Below the pieces are notes generated by a model. That model made no database searches and was not told the DNA's origin. It was given only the letters and a program-made list of their open reading frames with translations. From NCBI RefSeq assembly GCF_025447595.1, contig NZ_JAOEJU010000004.1, positions 62,001-126,000 on the forward strand: a stretch of DNA of 64,000 nucleotides, written 5' to 3'. Source of the DNA: Pseudomonas koreensis. GTDB taxonomy: Bacteria; Pseudomonadota; Gammaproteobacteria; Pseudomonadales; Pseudomonadaceae. The position numbers were made by a program, and so were the translations under genes. Each line of letters begins with the position of its first letter. Position 1 is the first letter of the stretch. Shown here piece by piece: positions 1 to 8,764 of the stretch.

Positions 1-61
1 GACTGAGCAAGTGGCGGCCAATGCCAAGGCCTACGTGGCGGCCTGGAAAGCCCTTCGCTAA
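1..61 (+). CDS. 3' end of an upstream gene, probably 2-dehydro-3-deoxy-6-phosphogalactonate aldolase (partial)
   Basis: An open frame enters from the left edge (first full codon at base 2) and stops with TAA at 59-61. It encodes a short alanine-rich helical tail ending AWKALR. Only 19 residues are visible, so the identity rests on context. In Pseudomonas the galactonate genes run dgoK-dgoA-dgoD-dgoT, and dgoD starts 48 bases downstream on the same strand. A KDPG/KDPGal aldolase tail of this kind would fit dgoA, which splits 2-keto-3-deoxy-6-phosphogalactonate into pyruvate and glyceraldehyde-3-phosphate. The assignment is inference. Confidence 0.55.
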   Translation, partial: TEQVAANAKAYVAAWKALR

Positions 62-109
62 GCCTTTTCCGGCGCTGCGTGCGCTGCATCTAACAAGAGA
101 GACAAGCAG

Positions 110-1258
110 ATGAAAATCACCAAACTCACCACCTTCATCGTCCCGCCGCGCTGGTGCTTCCTGAAAGTCGAAACCGACGAGGGCGTGACCGGTTGGGGCG
201 AGCCCGTGGTCGAGGGCCGCGCCCACACGGTCGCTGCAGCGGTTGAGGAATTGTCCGACTACCTGATCGGAAAAGACCCACGCAATATCGAAGACATCTG
301 GACCGTGCTGTATCGCGGCGGCTTTTACCGGGGCGGCGCGATACACATGAGCGCGCTGGCCGGCATCGACCAGGCGTTGTGGGACATCAAGGGCAAGGCG
401 CTGGGCGTGTCGGTCAGCGATCTGCTCGGCGGTCAGGTGCGGGACAAGATCCGCGTGTATTCGTGGATCGGCGGCGACCGCCCGGCGGACACCGCGCGGG
501 CCGCAAAGGAAGCGGTGGGCCGTGGTTTTACCGCAGTGAAAATGAACGGCACCGAAGAGCTGCAATTTCTCGATACCTTTGAAAAAGTCGATCTGGCGCT
601 GGCCAACGTTGCCGCCGTGCGTGATGCGGTCGGGCCGAACGTCGGCATTGGCGTCGACTTCCATGGCCGGGTGCACAAACCCATGGCCAAGGTGCTGATG
701 AAGGAGCTCGACCCGTACAAACTGATGTTCATCGAAGAGCCGGTGCTCAGCGAAAACTACGAAGCGCTCAAGGAGTTGGCGCCGCTGACCAGCACGCCGA
801 TTGCCCTCGGCGAGCGTCTGTTTTCGCGCTGGGACTTTAAACGGGTGTTGAGCGAAGGTTACGTCGACATCATCCAGCCGGATGCGTCCCACGCCGGTGG
901 CATCACCGAGACCCGCAAGATCGCCAACATGGCCGAAGCCTACGACGTGGCGCTGGCGCTGCACTGCCCGCTGGGGCCGATCGCGCTGGCGGCGTGTCTG
1001 CAACTGGACGCCGCTTGTTACAACGCGTTTATCCAGGAGCAGAGCCTGGGCATCCATTACAACGAGAGCAATGACCTGCTCGACTATGTGAAGGATCCAC
1101 GGGTATTCGACTACGACAAAGGCTTCGTGAGAATCCCCAACGGCCCGGGCCTGGGGATCGAGATCAACGAGGAATACGTGATCGAACGCGCGGCGGTCGG
1201 CCACCGCTGGCGCAATCCGATCTGGCGTCATGCCGATGGCAGTTTTGCCGAGTGGTGA
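110..1258 (+). CDS. dgoD: D-galactonate dehydratase DgoD
   Basis: Converts D-galactonate to 2-keto-3-deoxygalactonate in the cytoplasm, the first step of the DeLey-Doudoroff galactonate pathway. It is a full-length enolase-superfamily protein of 382 aa (mandelate racemase subgroup). The expected active-site residues fall at the canonical positions: magnesium ligands Asp183, Glu209 and Glu235, with His185 and His285 as the acid/base pair. The N-terminal capping domain covers about residues 1-115 and the TIM barrel the rest. The ATG at 110 is preceded by an AAGAGAGA purine-rich stretch. It lies between the presumed dgoA end and a dgoT-like transporter, which supports a galactonate operon over a different acid-sugar dehydratase. 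Confidence 0.93.
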   Translation: MKITKLTTFIVPPRWCFLKVETDEGVTGWGEPVVEGRAHTVAAAVEELSDYLIGKDPRNIEDIWTVLYRGGFYRGGAIHMSALAGIDQALWDIKGKALGVSVSDLLGGQVRDKIRVYSWIGGDRPADTARAAKEAVGRGFTAVKMNGTEELQFLDTFEKVDLALANVAAVRDAVGPNVGIGVDFHGRVHKPMAKVLMKELDPYKLMFIEEPVLSENYEALKELAPLTSTPIALGERLFSRWDFKRVLSEGYVDIIQPDASHAGGITETRKIANMAEAYDVALALHCPLGPIALAACLQLDAACYNAFIQEQSLGIHYNESNDLLDYVKDPRVFDYDKGFVRIPNGPGLGIEINEEYVIERAAVGHRWRNPIWRHADGSFAEW

Positions 1259-1283
1259 GTCTTTCCTGACCCAACACCAAACA

Positions 1284-1374
1284 CTGTGGGAGCGAGCTTG
1301 CTCGCGAAGAGGGCGGCACATTCGAAACCGATGTCGCCTGATAGATCGCTTCGCGAGCAAGCTCGCTCCCACAG
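1284..1374. repeat. REP doublet (REPIN), GTGGGAG ends outermost
   Basis: Two 24-base copies of the fluorescens-group REP palindrome (core GAGCGAGCTTGCTCGC) lie in inverted orientation at 1285-1308 and 1350-1373, with a 41-base spacer. The arrangement is opposite to the other four doublets in this window, because the TGTGGGAG ends point outward here. It occupies the gap between dgoD and the transporter gene, where it could affect mRNA stability or processing. Confidence 0.9.
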
Positions 1375-1443
1375 GTTGATCTCCATGGAGCGGAGATCTG
1401 CATACCTCCCCGACCTCAATAAACATAAGAAGAGGCGCTCCCC

Positions 1444-2754
1444 ATGCAACCGCAAACCCTCACCGGGCAAGCGACGTTAGTCACGCCCAGCCGCAAGCGA
1501 TTTTTCATCATGGTGTTGCTGTTCATCACCGTGGTCATCAACTACCTGGACCGCAGCAACCTGTCGATTGCCGCACCGGCGCTGACGACGGATCTGGGCA
1601 TCGATCCGGTGCACGTCGGGCTGATCTTCTCCGCCTTCGGCTGGACCTACGCCGCGATGCAGATCCCCGGCGGCTGGCTGGTGGATCGGGTGCCGCCGCG
1701 CATCCTTTATAGCGTCGCGCTGCTGTTGTGGTCACTGGCCACGGTGATGCTCGGTTTCGCCGCCAGTTTCATCGCGCTGTTCGTGCTGCGCATGGCGGTC
1801 GGTGCGCTGGAAGCACCGGCGTATCCGATCAACAGCCGCGTGGTGACAACCTGGTTCCCCGAGCGCGAGCGGGCCACAGCCATCGGTTTCTACACCTCCG
1901 GCCAGTTTGTCGGGCTGGCGTTTCTGACCCCGGTGCTGGCGTGGCTGCAACATGAGTTTGGCTGGCACATGGTGTTTGTCGTGACCGGCGCGGTGGGCAT
2001 CATCTGGGCGGCGATCTGGTACGCGGTGTATCGCGAGCCGCGTGATTTCAAAGGCGCCAACGAAGCGGAAATCGACCTGATCCGCGAGGGCGGCGGGCTG
2101 GTGGATATCTCGGCCGAATCCGCCAAGGTGAAGGCGAAATTCAGTTGGACCGATCTCGGCATCGTCCTCAGCAAACGCAAGCTGTGGGGGATCTACCTCG
2201 GCCAGTTCTGCCTCAACTCGACGCTGTGGTTTTTCCTGACCTGGTTCCCGACCTACCTGGTGAAGTATCGCGGCATGGACTTCATCAAGTCCGGTCTGCT
2301 GGCGTCGCTGCCGTTTCTCGCCGCGTTCATCGGCGTGTTGTGCTCAGGGTTCTTTTCCGACTTCCTGATTCGCCGTGGTTGCACCGTCGGGTTTGCGCGC
2401 AAGTTGCCGATCATTGGCGGGCTGCTGATTTCCACCTCGATCATCGGCGCCAACTTCGTCGAATCGACGCCGTTGGTGATTGCTTTCCTGGCGCTGGCGT
2501 TTTTCGGCAACGGGTTGGCGTCGATCACCTGGTCGCTGGTCTCGACACTGGCGCCGGCGCGGTTGCTGGGCTTGACCGGTGGGGTGTTCAACTTCATCGG
2601 CAACCTGTCGGCGATTGCCACGCCGATTGTCATCGGCTTCCTGGCCAGCGGCGATTCGTTTGCACCGGCGATCACCTACATCGCGGTTCTGGCATTGATC
2701 GGTGCTTTGTCCTACGTGCTGCTGGTGGGCAAGGTCGAGCGCATCGAGTTGTAG
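1444..2754 (+). CDS. dgoT: MFS transporter, DgoT-like D-galactonate:H+ symporter
   Basis: A 436-aa inner-membrane protein of the major facilitator superfamily with about 12 hydrophobic segments and the usual hydrophilic central loop (about residues 200-235). The start of TM1, VINYLDRSNLSIAAPAL, is typical of the anion:cation symporter (ACS) branch, which includes galactonate, glucarate and hexuronate carriers. The ATG at 1444 follows a purine-rich AAGAAGAGGCG stretch. Placement directly after dgoD, separated only by a REPIN, points to D-galactonate uptake. Substrate choice within the ACS family cannot be read from sequence alone, so the symbol rests on context. Confidence 0.82.
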   Translation: MQPQTLTGQATLVTPSRKRFFIMVLLFITVVINYLDRSNLSIAAPALTTDLGIDPVHVGLIFSAFGWTYAAMQIPGGWLVDRVPPRILYSVALLLWSLATVMLGFAASFIALFVLRMAVGALEAPAYPINSRVVTTWFPERERATAIGFYTSGQFVGLAFLTPVLAWLQHEFGWHMVFVVTGAVGIIWAAIWYAVYREPRDFKGANEAEIDLIREGGGLVDISAESAKVKAKFSWTDLGIVLSKRKLWGIYLGQFCLNSTLWFFLTWFPTYLVKYRGMDFIKSGLLASLPFLAAFIGVLCSGFFSDFLIRRGCTVGFARKLPIIGGLLISTSIIGANFVESTPLVIAFLALAFFGNGLASITWSLVSTLAPARLLGLTGGVFNFIGNLSAIATPIVIGFLASGDSFAPAITYIAVLALIGALSYVLLVGKVERIEL

Positions 2755-2814
2755 TCGGCCATGCCGGGCGACCATAATGCCGCCCGTTCCCTCGCTCAAC
2801 GCTAAAGGCTGGAT

Positions 2815-3618
2815 ATGCAGGAAGACGCCCCAAAAACCGCCAAGGACGCCGCGCCGACCGGCACCCAGACCCTGCTTCGCGGGTTGGGTGTGGTGCAGGC
2901 CGTCGCCAGTGGCGCCCGCGATCTCAAAGAGATTGCCCGCCTGATCGGTACCACGCGCAGTACCACTCATCGTCTGGCCAGTTGTCTGGTGGACGAGCGC
3001 TACCTGCGCGTCGTGCCGCAAGTCGGTTATCTGCTGGGGCCGAAGCTGATCGAACTGGGTTTCCAGGCGCGCGAAGAGTTGCCGTTGGTGACCCTGGCTG
3101 GGCCGTATCTGGACGAGTTGTCGGCGCTGACCGGCGACACCGTTCACCTGGGAATTCGTGAAGGCGACGAGGTGCTGTACCTGTTGAAGAATCCGGGGCG
3201 CAACGGCCCGGAAATGCGCTCGCGGGTCGGCCATCGCATGCCGCTGGCGCGGACCGGGATCGGCAAGGCGCTGATGCTGGATGACGCGCCGCAAGACTGG
3301 CAGCGTCTGTACGACATCAGTCTGCCGGCGGGTGGGAAAAGTCAGTTCTGGCCGCAACATCCCCAGCAGTCGTGGGAGCAGCTGGAGCAGCGGATGACCG
3401 AATACGTGGCCGGTGGCTACGCGTTCGATCTGGAAGACAACGAGCCGTCGATCCGTTGCGTGGCGGCACCGATCCGCGACGCGAGCAAGCGCATCGTCGC
3501 AGCGATCAGCATCGCCAGCACCGTGCCGTACATGCCGCTGGAAAAAATGGCCGAGCTGATTCCCCTGATCAAAGGGGTCACGGCCCGGCTCTCGGCAGAA
3601 CTTGGCTTGAAGGTCTGA
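2815..3618 (+). CDS. IclR-family transcriptional regulator of the galactonate genes
   Basis: A 267-aa cytoplasmic DNA-binding protein. Residues about 20-80 form the IclR winged helix-turn-helix (DLKEIARLIGTTRSTTHRL as the recognition part). Residues about 95-265 form the GAF-like IclR effector domain, with the hallmark GHRMPLARTGIGKALML segment and the C-terminal VAAPIRDASKRIVAAISIAS strand. It begins 60 bases after the transporter stop on the same strand, so it may be co-transcribed or have its own promoter. By position it probably controls dgo expression in response to galactonate or a derived intermediate. E. coli DgoR is GntR-type, so I do not transfer that symbol. Confidence 0.88.
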   Translation: MQEDAPKTAKDAAPTGTQTLLRGLGVVQAVASGARDLKEIARLIGTTRSTTHRLASCLVDERYLRVVPQVGYLLGPKLIELGFQAREELPLVTLAGPYLDELSALTGDTVHLGIREGDEVLYLLKNPGRNGPEMRSRVGHRMPLARTGIGKALMLDDAPQDWQRLYDISLPAGGKSQFWPQHPQQSWEQLEQRMTEYVAGGYAFDLEDNEPSIRCVAAPIRDASKRIVAAISIASTVPYMPLEKMAELIPLIKGVTARLSAELGLKV

Positions 3619-3622
3619 AGAA

Positions 3623-4675
3623 TCAGAGCTTCAGAGTCGCCATGTCGATCACGAAGCGATACTTCACATCACCGGCGATCATGCGGGCGTAGGCTTCGTT
3701 GATCTGGCGGATGTCGAGCATTTCGATGTCGCAGCTGATGTTGTGTTCGGCGCAGAAATCCAGCACTTCCTGGGTTTCGGCGACGCCACCGATCAACGAA
3801 CCGGCCAATACGCGACGACCCAGCACCAGTTTCGCGGCGTGGACCGGCGGATCGATCGGTTCGATCAGGCCCACCAGAATGTGCACGCCATCGAAGCGCA
3901 GGGTGTCGAGGTACGGGTTGAGATCGTGCTGCACCGGAATGGTGTCCAGCAGGAAATCGAAACGGCCGGCGGCGGCTTTCATTTGCTCTTCGTCGGTGGA
4001 CACGATCACATGATCGGCGCCCTGACGACGACCTTCCTCAGCCTTGCTTGCCGAACGGGTGAACAGCGTCACTTCAGCGCCCATGGCTTTGGCGAACTTG
4101 ATGCCCATGTGGCCGAGGCCGCCCATGCCGAGAATCCCGACCTTGTCGCCAGCCTTCACGCCGTAGTGCTTGAGCGGCGAGTAGGTGGTGATGCCGGCGC
4201 AGAGAATCGGTGCGGCAGCTGCCAGGTCCAGCTTCTCGGGGATGCGCACCACGAAGTGCTCGCTGACTACGATGCTGTCTGAATAGCCGCCCATGGTGTT
4301 GCTGCCATCGACCCGATCCGGGGTGGCGTAGGTCATGGTCGGACCTTCGAGGCAGTACTGCTCGAGGTTCGACTGGCAGGCTTCGCAGGTGCGGCAGGAG
4401 TCGACCATGCAGCCAACGCCGACCAGATCGCCTACCTTGTGCTTGGTGACATTCGCACCGACGGCGGTGACTTTTCCGACGATCTCGTGGCCGGGCATCA
4501 GCGGGTAAACGGCGATGCCCCATTCGTTGCGCGCCTGGTGGATGTCGGAGTGGCAGACGCCGCAGTAAAGGATTTCGATGGCGACGTCGTCCGCCCGTGG
4601 GCTGCGGCGTTCGAACTTCATCGGGGCGAGGGGAGTGGTGGCCGTTTGAGCGGCATAGCCGATGGCGGTGTACAT
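3623..4675 (-). CDS. Zinc-dependent NAD(P) alcohol dehydrogenase (YahK/cinnamyl-alcohol-dehydrogenase type)
   Basis: A 350-aa medium-chain dehydrogenase/reductase. The catalytic zinc ligands are in CGVCHSDIH and GHEIVGKV, and the structural zinc cysteines are in the segment beginning GVGCMVDSCRTCEAC. The Rossmann nucleotide-binding motif is GILGMGGLGHMG. This is the layout of broad-specificity aldehyde reductases such as E. coli YahK. The frame stays open upstream to 4807, but the MYTAIGYAAQ start at 4675 is where family members begin, and the upstream extension is Arg-rich and unlike the family. It is divergent from an AraC regulator 190 bases away, which may control it. Physiological substrate unknown. 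Confidence 0.9.
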   Translation of the reverse strand: MYTAIGYAAQTATTPLAPMKFERRSPRADDVAIEILYCGVCHSDIHQARNEWGIAVYPLMPGHEIVGKVTAVGANVTKHKVGDLVGVGCMVDSCRTCEACQSNLEQYCLEGPTMTYATPDRVDGSNTMGGYSDSIVVSEHFVVRIPEKLDLAAAAPILCAGITTYSPLKHYGVKAGDKVGILGMGGLGHMGIKFAKAMGAEVTLFTRSASKAEEGRRQGADHVIVSTDEEQMKAAAGRFDFLLDTIPVQHDLNPYLDTLRFDGVHILVGLIEPIDPPVHAAKLVLGRRVLAGSLIGGVAETQEVLDFCAEHNISCDIEMLDIRQINEAYARMIAGDVKYRFVIDMATLKL

Positions 4676-4865
4676 GTGAAACCTCGCAAAAGCAGTGACA
4701 AGTGAGGCGGCGCATTCTGGGCGCCGTCCGGTCGTCCGGCCATGGCGATTCCTCCGGGTGTCATGCCTAATCCTCCGGCATGCAGGGTTGATCGGTCGCA
4801 TTGGCAAAAGGATCTGCGATGATGCTTTTATCCCTTTTTCCGTGATTTTTCTGAAGAGCCACCCG

Positions 4866-5756
4866 ATGCAATTGACCCGTCACCTTGATGCCAACGCCAC
4901 CCTGGTTTCGCTGATCGAACCGCTGGCGCTGCGCGATGGTTACAGCCAGACCGGGCTGCCGGGCGTGCAGGTGTTGCGCGCCAGTTGCGACGTCGCCCGT
5001 GGCCCGCACATTTATGAACTGAGCCTGATGATCATCGCCCAGGGCAGCAAACTGGCGTATCTGGGGCCGCGCACCATGGAGTACGGCGCCGGGCATTACC
5101 TGATTCAGGCGTTGCCGGTGCCGTTCGAGTGCGAAACCTATGCGTTGCCGGACGCGCCGTTGCTCGGCGTGTCGGTGGCGATCGATCGGGTGCTGCTCGG
5201 TGAACTGGTGCTGGCCATGGGGCTGGCGCCGGGGCGGCATATTCCGGCGCAGACCCCGGAGTCGATGACTTCGGTGGTGCTCGATGATGAGATGCGCGGT
5301 TGTGTCGAACGCCTGCTGCGCTGTCTGCACGATCCGCTGGAATGCCAGATTCTCGGGCCAGCACGGGTGCGGGAGTTGTTGTTCGTGGCGTTGCGCGGAC
5401 CTCAGGCTGATGTGTTGCGGGCATTGGTGGAGCAGCAGGGGCAGTTTGCCCGGGTGGCAGCTTCGATCAGCCATTTGCATGCGCACTACACCGAACCGTT
5501 GAATGTCGAGACATTGGCCAGTTGCGCGAACATGAGCGTGTCGACCTTTCATGAGCATTTCAAACGCAGCACGTTGCTGTCGCCGGTGCAGTATCTGAAG
5601 CGTTTACGTTTGTTGAAGGCGCAGACGTTGTTGATCGCCGAAGGACTGGGAGTGGCGCAGGTGGCGCATCGGGTGGGGTATCAGAGTACGTCGCAGTTCA
5701 GTCGCGAGTACAAACGTTATTTCGAGCGCAGTCCGGGGGATGAGCGAGCGGCTTGA
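4866..5756 (+). CDS. AraC-family transcriptional regulator
   Basis: A 296-aa regulator with an AraC_N-type effector domain (about residues 1-185) and a C-terminal pair of helix-turn-helix motifs (about 195-290; VETLASCANMSVSTFHEHFK and VAQVAHRVGYQSTSQFSREY). The ATG at 4866 gives the usual family length; the frame is open further upstream but that part has no family-like sequence. It is transcribed away from the alcohol dehydrogenase gene, and regulators of this subfamily often control a divergent oxidoreductase. The inducer is unknown. Confidence 0.9.
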   Translation: MQLTRHLDANATLVSLIEPLALRDGYSQTGLPGVQVLRASCDVARGPHIYELSLMIIAQGSKLAYLGPRTMEYGAGHYLIQALPVPFECETYALPDAPLLGVSVAIDRVLLGELVLAMGLAPGRHIPAQTPESMTSVVLDDEMRGCVERLLRCLHDPLECQILGPARVRELLFVALRGPQADVLRALVEQQGQFARVAASISHLHAHYTEPLNVETLASCANMSVSTFHEHFKRSTLLSPVQYLKRLRLLKAQTLLIAEGLGVAQVAHRVGYQSTSQFSREYKRYFERSPGDERAA

Positions 5757-5776
5757 TTTTCACCAAATCGCAGGCA

Positions 5777-5806
5777 ACAAAAAGGCCCCCATGAAGGGAG
5801 CCTTGA
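5777..5806 (-). terminator. Rho-independent terminator of the ETF-QO gene
   Basis: On the minus strand the GGCTCCC...GGGGGCC stem with a short loop is followed by a run of T (the AAAAA at 5779-5783 on the plus strand). It lies just past the ETF-QO stop and between two converging genes. Confidence 0.7.
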
Positions 5807-5822
5807 TGTTCAGCGGGTCGAC

Positions 5823-7487
5823 TTACATATTCGGGTAAGTAGGGCCGCCAGCGCCTTCCGGCGTCACCCAGGTGATGTTCTGCGAAGGGTCCTTGATGTC
5901 ACAGGTCTTGCAGTGCACGCAGTTCTGGGCGTTGATCTGGAAGCGCTTCTCGCCGTCTTCCTTGGTGATCACTTCATACACGCCGGCCGGGCAGTAGCGC
6001 TGTGCCGGTTCGTCGTACAGCGGCAGGTTCTTGCTCAGCGGGATGGTCGGGTCGGTCAGTTTCAGGTGGCACGGCTGTTCTTCTTCATGGTTGGTACCGG
6101 AGATGAACACCGAGCTCAGCTTGTCGAAGCTGATCTTGCCGTCGGGTTTCGGGTAGTCGATCTTCTTGCAGTCGGCCGCGAGCTTGAGGCAGGCGTAGTC
6201 CGGCTTGGTATCGTGCAGGGTGAACGGCAGTTTGCCGCCGAAGATGTTCTGGTCCAGCCAGTTGAAACCGCCGCCGACGATGGCGCCGAACTTGTGGATC
6301 GCCGGGCCGAAGTTGCGGCTGGCGAACAGTTCTTCGTAGAGCCAGCTCTTCTTGAACGCGTCGACGTAGGTGTTCAGCTCTTCGGTGCCGTCCTTTTCAG
6401 CGAACAGCGCGTCGGCCACGGATTCAGCGGCGAGCATGCCGGACTTCATCGCGGTGTGGCTGCCCTTGATCTTGGCGAAGTTCAGAGTGCCCAGATCGCA
6501 ACCGATCAGTGCGCCGCCCTTGAAGACCATTTTCGGCAGCGAGTTCAGGCCACCCTTGCAGATCGCACGTGCGCCGTAGCTGATGCGCTTGCCGCCTTCC
6601 AGATATTGTTTCAACACCGGGTGATGCTTGAGGCGCTGGAATTCGTCGAACGGCGACAGGTAGGTGTTGCTGTAGGACAGATCGACGATCAGACCGACCA
6701 CCACCTGGTTGTTTTCCAGGTGATAGAGGAAGGAACCGCCGGTGTTCTCGGTGCCCATGATGTCCATCGGCCAACCGGCGGTGTGCACCACCAGGCCTGG
6801 CTGGTGTTTGGCCGGGTCGATTTCCCAGATTTCCTTCAGGCCGATGCCGTAGTGCTGGGCGTCGGCATCGCTGTCGAGGTTGTAGCGTTTGATCAGTTGC
6901 TTGCCGATGTGGCCACGGCAGCCTTCGGCGAACAGCGTGTATTTGCCACGCAGTTCCATGCCCGGGGTGTACAGGCCTTCCTTCGGGTGACCTTCGCGGT
7001 CGACGCCGAGGTCGCCGGTGATGATCCCGCGCACCACGCCGTTTTCATCGATCAGCGCTTCCTGAGCGGCGAAGCCCGGGTAGATTTCCACGCCCAGGTT
7101 CTCGGCCTGCTGGGCCAGCCAGCGGCACAGGTTGCCGAGGGAGATGATGTAGTTGCCTTCGTTGTGCATGGTCTTGGGCACAAAGAAGTCAGGAATTTTC
7201 TGCGCGCTGTCGGCGTTTTTCAGCACGAAAATGTCATCGCGGGTGACAGGCGTGTTCAGCGGAGCGCCGAGTTCTTTCCAGTCCGGGAACAGTTCGTTCA
7301 GCGCCCGTGGTTCGAATACGGCACCAGACAGGATGTGCGCGCCGACTTCGGAGCCTTTTTCGACCACGCAGACGCTGATTTCCTTACCGGCTTCGGCGGC
7401 CTTCTGCTTCAGACGGCAGGCGGCGGACAGGCCAGCGGGGCCGGCACCGACGATGACCACGTCGAATTCCATGTATTCGCGTTCCAC
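5823..7487 (-). CDS. Electron transfer flavoprotein-ubiquinone oxidoreductase (ETF-QO)
   Basis: Membrane-associated oxidoreductase passing electrons from reduced ETF to ubiquinone, linking fatty-acid and branched-chain amino-acid dehydrogenases to respiration. The 554-aa protein has an N-terminal FAD dinucleotide fold (VIVGAGPAGLSAACRL, residues about 10-25), a central ubiquinone-binding region, and a C-terminal 4Fe-4S cluster site (CPAGVYEV and CVHCKTCDIK). The start codon is GTG at 7487-7485, chosen because AGGAG lies 8 bases upstream. It is divergent from etfBA across a shared regulatory region, which fits coordinated expression. Confidence 0.95.
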   Translation of the reverse strand: MEREYMEFDVVIVGAGPAGLSAACRLKQKAAEAGKEISVCVVEKGSEVGAHILSGAVFEPRALNELFPDWKELGAPLNTPVTRDDIFVLKNADSAQKIPDFFVPKTMHNEGNYIISLGNLCRWLAQQAENLGVEIYPGFAAQEALIDENGVVRGIITGDLGVDREGHPKEGLYTPGMELRGKYTLFAEGCRGHIGKQLIKRYNLDSDADAQHYGIGLKEIWEIDPAKHQPGLVVHTAGWPMDIMGTENTGGSFLYHLENNQVVVGLIVDLSYSNTYLSPFDEFQRLKHHPVLKQYLEGGKRISYGARAICKGGLNSLPKMVFKGGALIGCDLGTLNFAKIKGSHTAMKSGMLAAESVADALFAEKDGTEELNTYVDAFKKSWLYEELFASRNFGPAIHKFGAIVGGGFNWLDQNIFGGKLPFTLHDTKPDYACLKLAADCKKIDYPKPDGKISFDKLSSVFISGTNHEEEQPCHLKLTDPTIPLSKNLPLYDEPAQRYCPAGVYEVITKEDGEKRFQINAQNCVHCKTCDIKDPSQNITWVTPEGAGGPTYPNM

Positions 7488-7556
7488 AGGCTATCTCCTA
7501 CTCAAGGCTCAACAGTTTTTTTTCTAATTTGGAGGTTCGGTGTCGCATCCGTTATT

Positions 7557-7578
7557 GCCTTTACGTTAACGTCAAGGC
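7557..7578. promoter_or_regulatory. 22-base near-perfect palindrome, candidate LiuR (MerR-type) operator
   Basis: The core TTACGTTAACGTCAA is flanked by GCCTT/AAGGC arms, with one mismatched pair (two positions) over 22 bases. ACGTTAACGT at its centre is a perfect palindrome. On the plus strand it fills an extended 19-base spacer between TTGCCT (7555-7560) and AATAAT (7580-7585), the promoter geometry favoured by MerR-family regulators. LiuR, a MerR-type regulator of branched-chain amino acid catabolism, has been reported to control etf genes in proteobacteria. That link is from memory and the site is unverified. Confidence 0.5.
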
Positions 7579-7646
7579 TAATAATGGGCAAACCACCTTT
7601 CTCTCTAGGCGGCGCATTATATCTACACCACTCTTAGCGTCCAATA

Positions 7647-7660
7647 CAAACGTTTGTTTG
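7647..7660. promoter_or_regulatory. Candidate PsrA operator (CAAAC-N4-GTTTG)
   Basis: CAAACGTTTGTTTG matches the published PsrA half-site pattern (C/G)AAAC-N2-4-GTTT(C/G). PsrA is the TetR-family fatty-acid-responsive regulator of Pseudomonas that controls beta-oxidation genes and, in comparative studies, the etf genes. The location between etfBA and ETF-QO is what such regulation would need. The match is seen in the sequence; occupancy is inference. Confidence 0.55.
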
Positions 7661-8012
7661 AATCGGCTCCAGCCCAGAGAAATCAAAGAAGCGCGGCTTA
7701 TGACGGGGCATTTTGGCGTATTGACCAGAATGGGCGTTCCGGTCAAGATACGGGCGGTTTTGCGCTCGCCGTAGGCTGAATGGTGGTTTCAAGAGCACCT
7801 CTAAAGACACTGCGTAGGCGGTAACCGGTGATGTGCAGCGCAGGTTCGGCGCGCAGTTTACACACCGCGAAGCGGCATGACTCGTCGGTCACGACTGACG
7901 AACGGTCATCCCGCTCAGCCGGCGTTTTTGGAGGTGCCCTTGTGCCCGATGAGCATCAACCGCCAGGTTCGCCTAGGCGACTTTCTTTTCACCGGAGAGT
8001 AACGAGGAATCC

Positions 8013-8762
8013 ATGAAGGTTCTTGTAGCTGTCAAACGCGTTGTGGATTACAACGTCAAGGTTCGCGTCAAGGCGGACAATTCCGGCGTAGACCTCGCCA
8101 ACGTCAAGATGTCGATGAACCCGTTCTGCGAAATCGCAGTGGAAGAAGCCGTACGCCTGAAAGAAAAAGGCGTTGCGACTGAAATCGTCGTCGTCTCCAT
8201 CGGCCCGTCCACCGCTCAGGAACAGCTGCGTACCGCACTGGCTCTGGGTGCCGACCGCGCCATCCTCGTCGAATCCGCTGAAGACCTGACTTCCCTGGCC
8301 GTGGCCAAGCTGCTCAAGGCCGTGGTCGACAAGGAACAGCCTCAGCTGGTGATCCTGGGCAAACAGGCCATCGACAGCGACAACAACCAGACCGGCCAGA
8401 TGCTCGCTGCACTGAGCGGCTACGGTCAGGGCACTTTCGCCTCGAAAGTCGAAGTCTCCGGCGACAGCGTTGCCGTGACCCGCGAAATCGACGGCGGCGC
8501 GCAGACCGTTTCCCTGAAACTGCCAGCGATTGTCACCACCGACCTGCGTTTGAACGAGCCGCGCTACGCGTCCCTGCCAAACATCATGAAAGCCAAGAAG
8601 AAGCCTCTCGAGACGCTGACTCCGGACGCTTTGGGCGTTTCCACCGCCTCCACCAACAAGACCCTGAAAGTCGAAGCGCCGGCTGCACGCAGCGCGGGCA
8701 TCAAGGTCAAGTCGGTGGCTGAACTGGTCGAGAAACTGAAAAACGAAGCGAAGGTAATCTGA
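8013..8762 (+). CDS. etfB: Electron transfer flavoprotein beta subunit
   Basis: A 249-aa subunit of the soluble heterodimeric ETF that collects electrons from acyl-CoA and related dehydrogenases. The sequence opens [20 protein letters not shown], typical of EtfB, and includes LGADRAILV and the AMP-binding/recognition-loop region [22 protein letters not shown]. The ATG is preceded by GAGGAA. etfA follows after 2 bases, so the two subunits are certainly co-translated from one mRNA. The electron acceptor is ETF-QO, encoded divergently. Confidence 0.96.
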   Translation: MKVLVAVKRVVDYNVKVRVKADNSGVDLANVKMSMNPFCEIAVEEAVRLKEKGVATEIVVVSIGPSTAQEQLRTALALGADRAILVESAEDLTSLAVAKLLKAVVDKEQPQLVILGKQAIDSDNNQTGQMLAALSGYGQGTFASKVEVSGDSVAVTREIDGGAQTVSLKLPAIVTTDLRLNEPRYASLPNIMKAKKKPLETLTPDALGVSTASTNKTLKVEAPAARSAGIKVKSVAELVEKLKNEAKVI

Positions 8763-8764
8763 TC

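Larger units (their letters stand above)
7488..8012. other. 525-base divergent regulatory region between ETF-QO and etfB
   Basis: No convincing gene lies here; the short open frames lack a ribosome site and family-like sequence. The part near ETF-QO holds a 22-base near-palindrome (7557-7578) and, 70 bases on, a CAAAC-N4-GTTTG element (7647-7660). The part near etfB is GC-rich with several small inverted repeats, such as around 7880-7915, and ends in a GAGGAA ribosome site before etfB. The etfB leader would be long if transcription starts near the operators. Confidence 0.75.

Noticed and set aside
5913..7637. Long plus-strand open frame (574 codons) opposite the ETF-QO gene
   Set aside because: It is the reverse complement of a clear, motif-complete ETF-QO gene in GC-rich DNA; the translation is compositionally biased with no recognisable motif.
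7828..8016. Short frame of 62 codons before etfB
   Set aside because: No ribosome site, Arg/Ser-rich random composition, and it overlaps the etfB start; more likely leader sequence.
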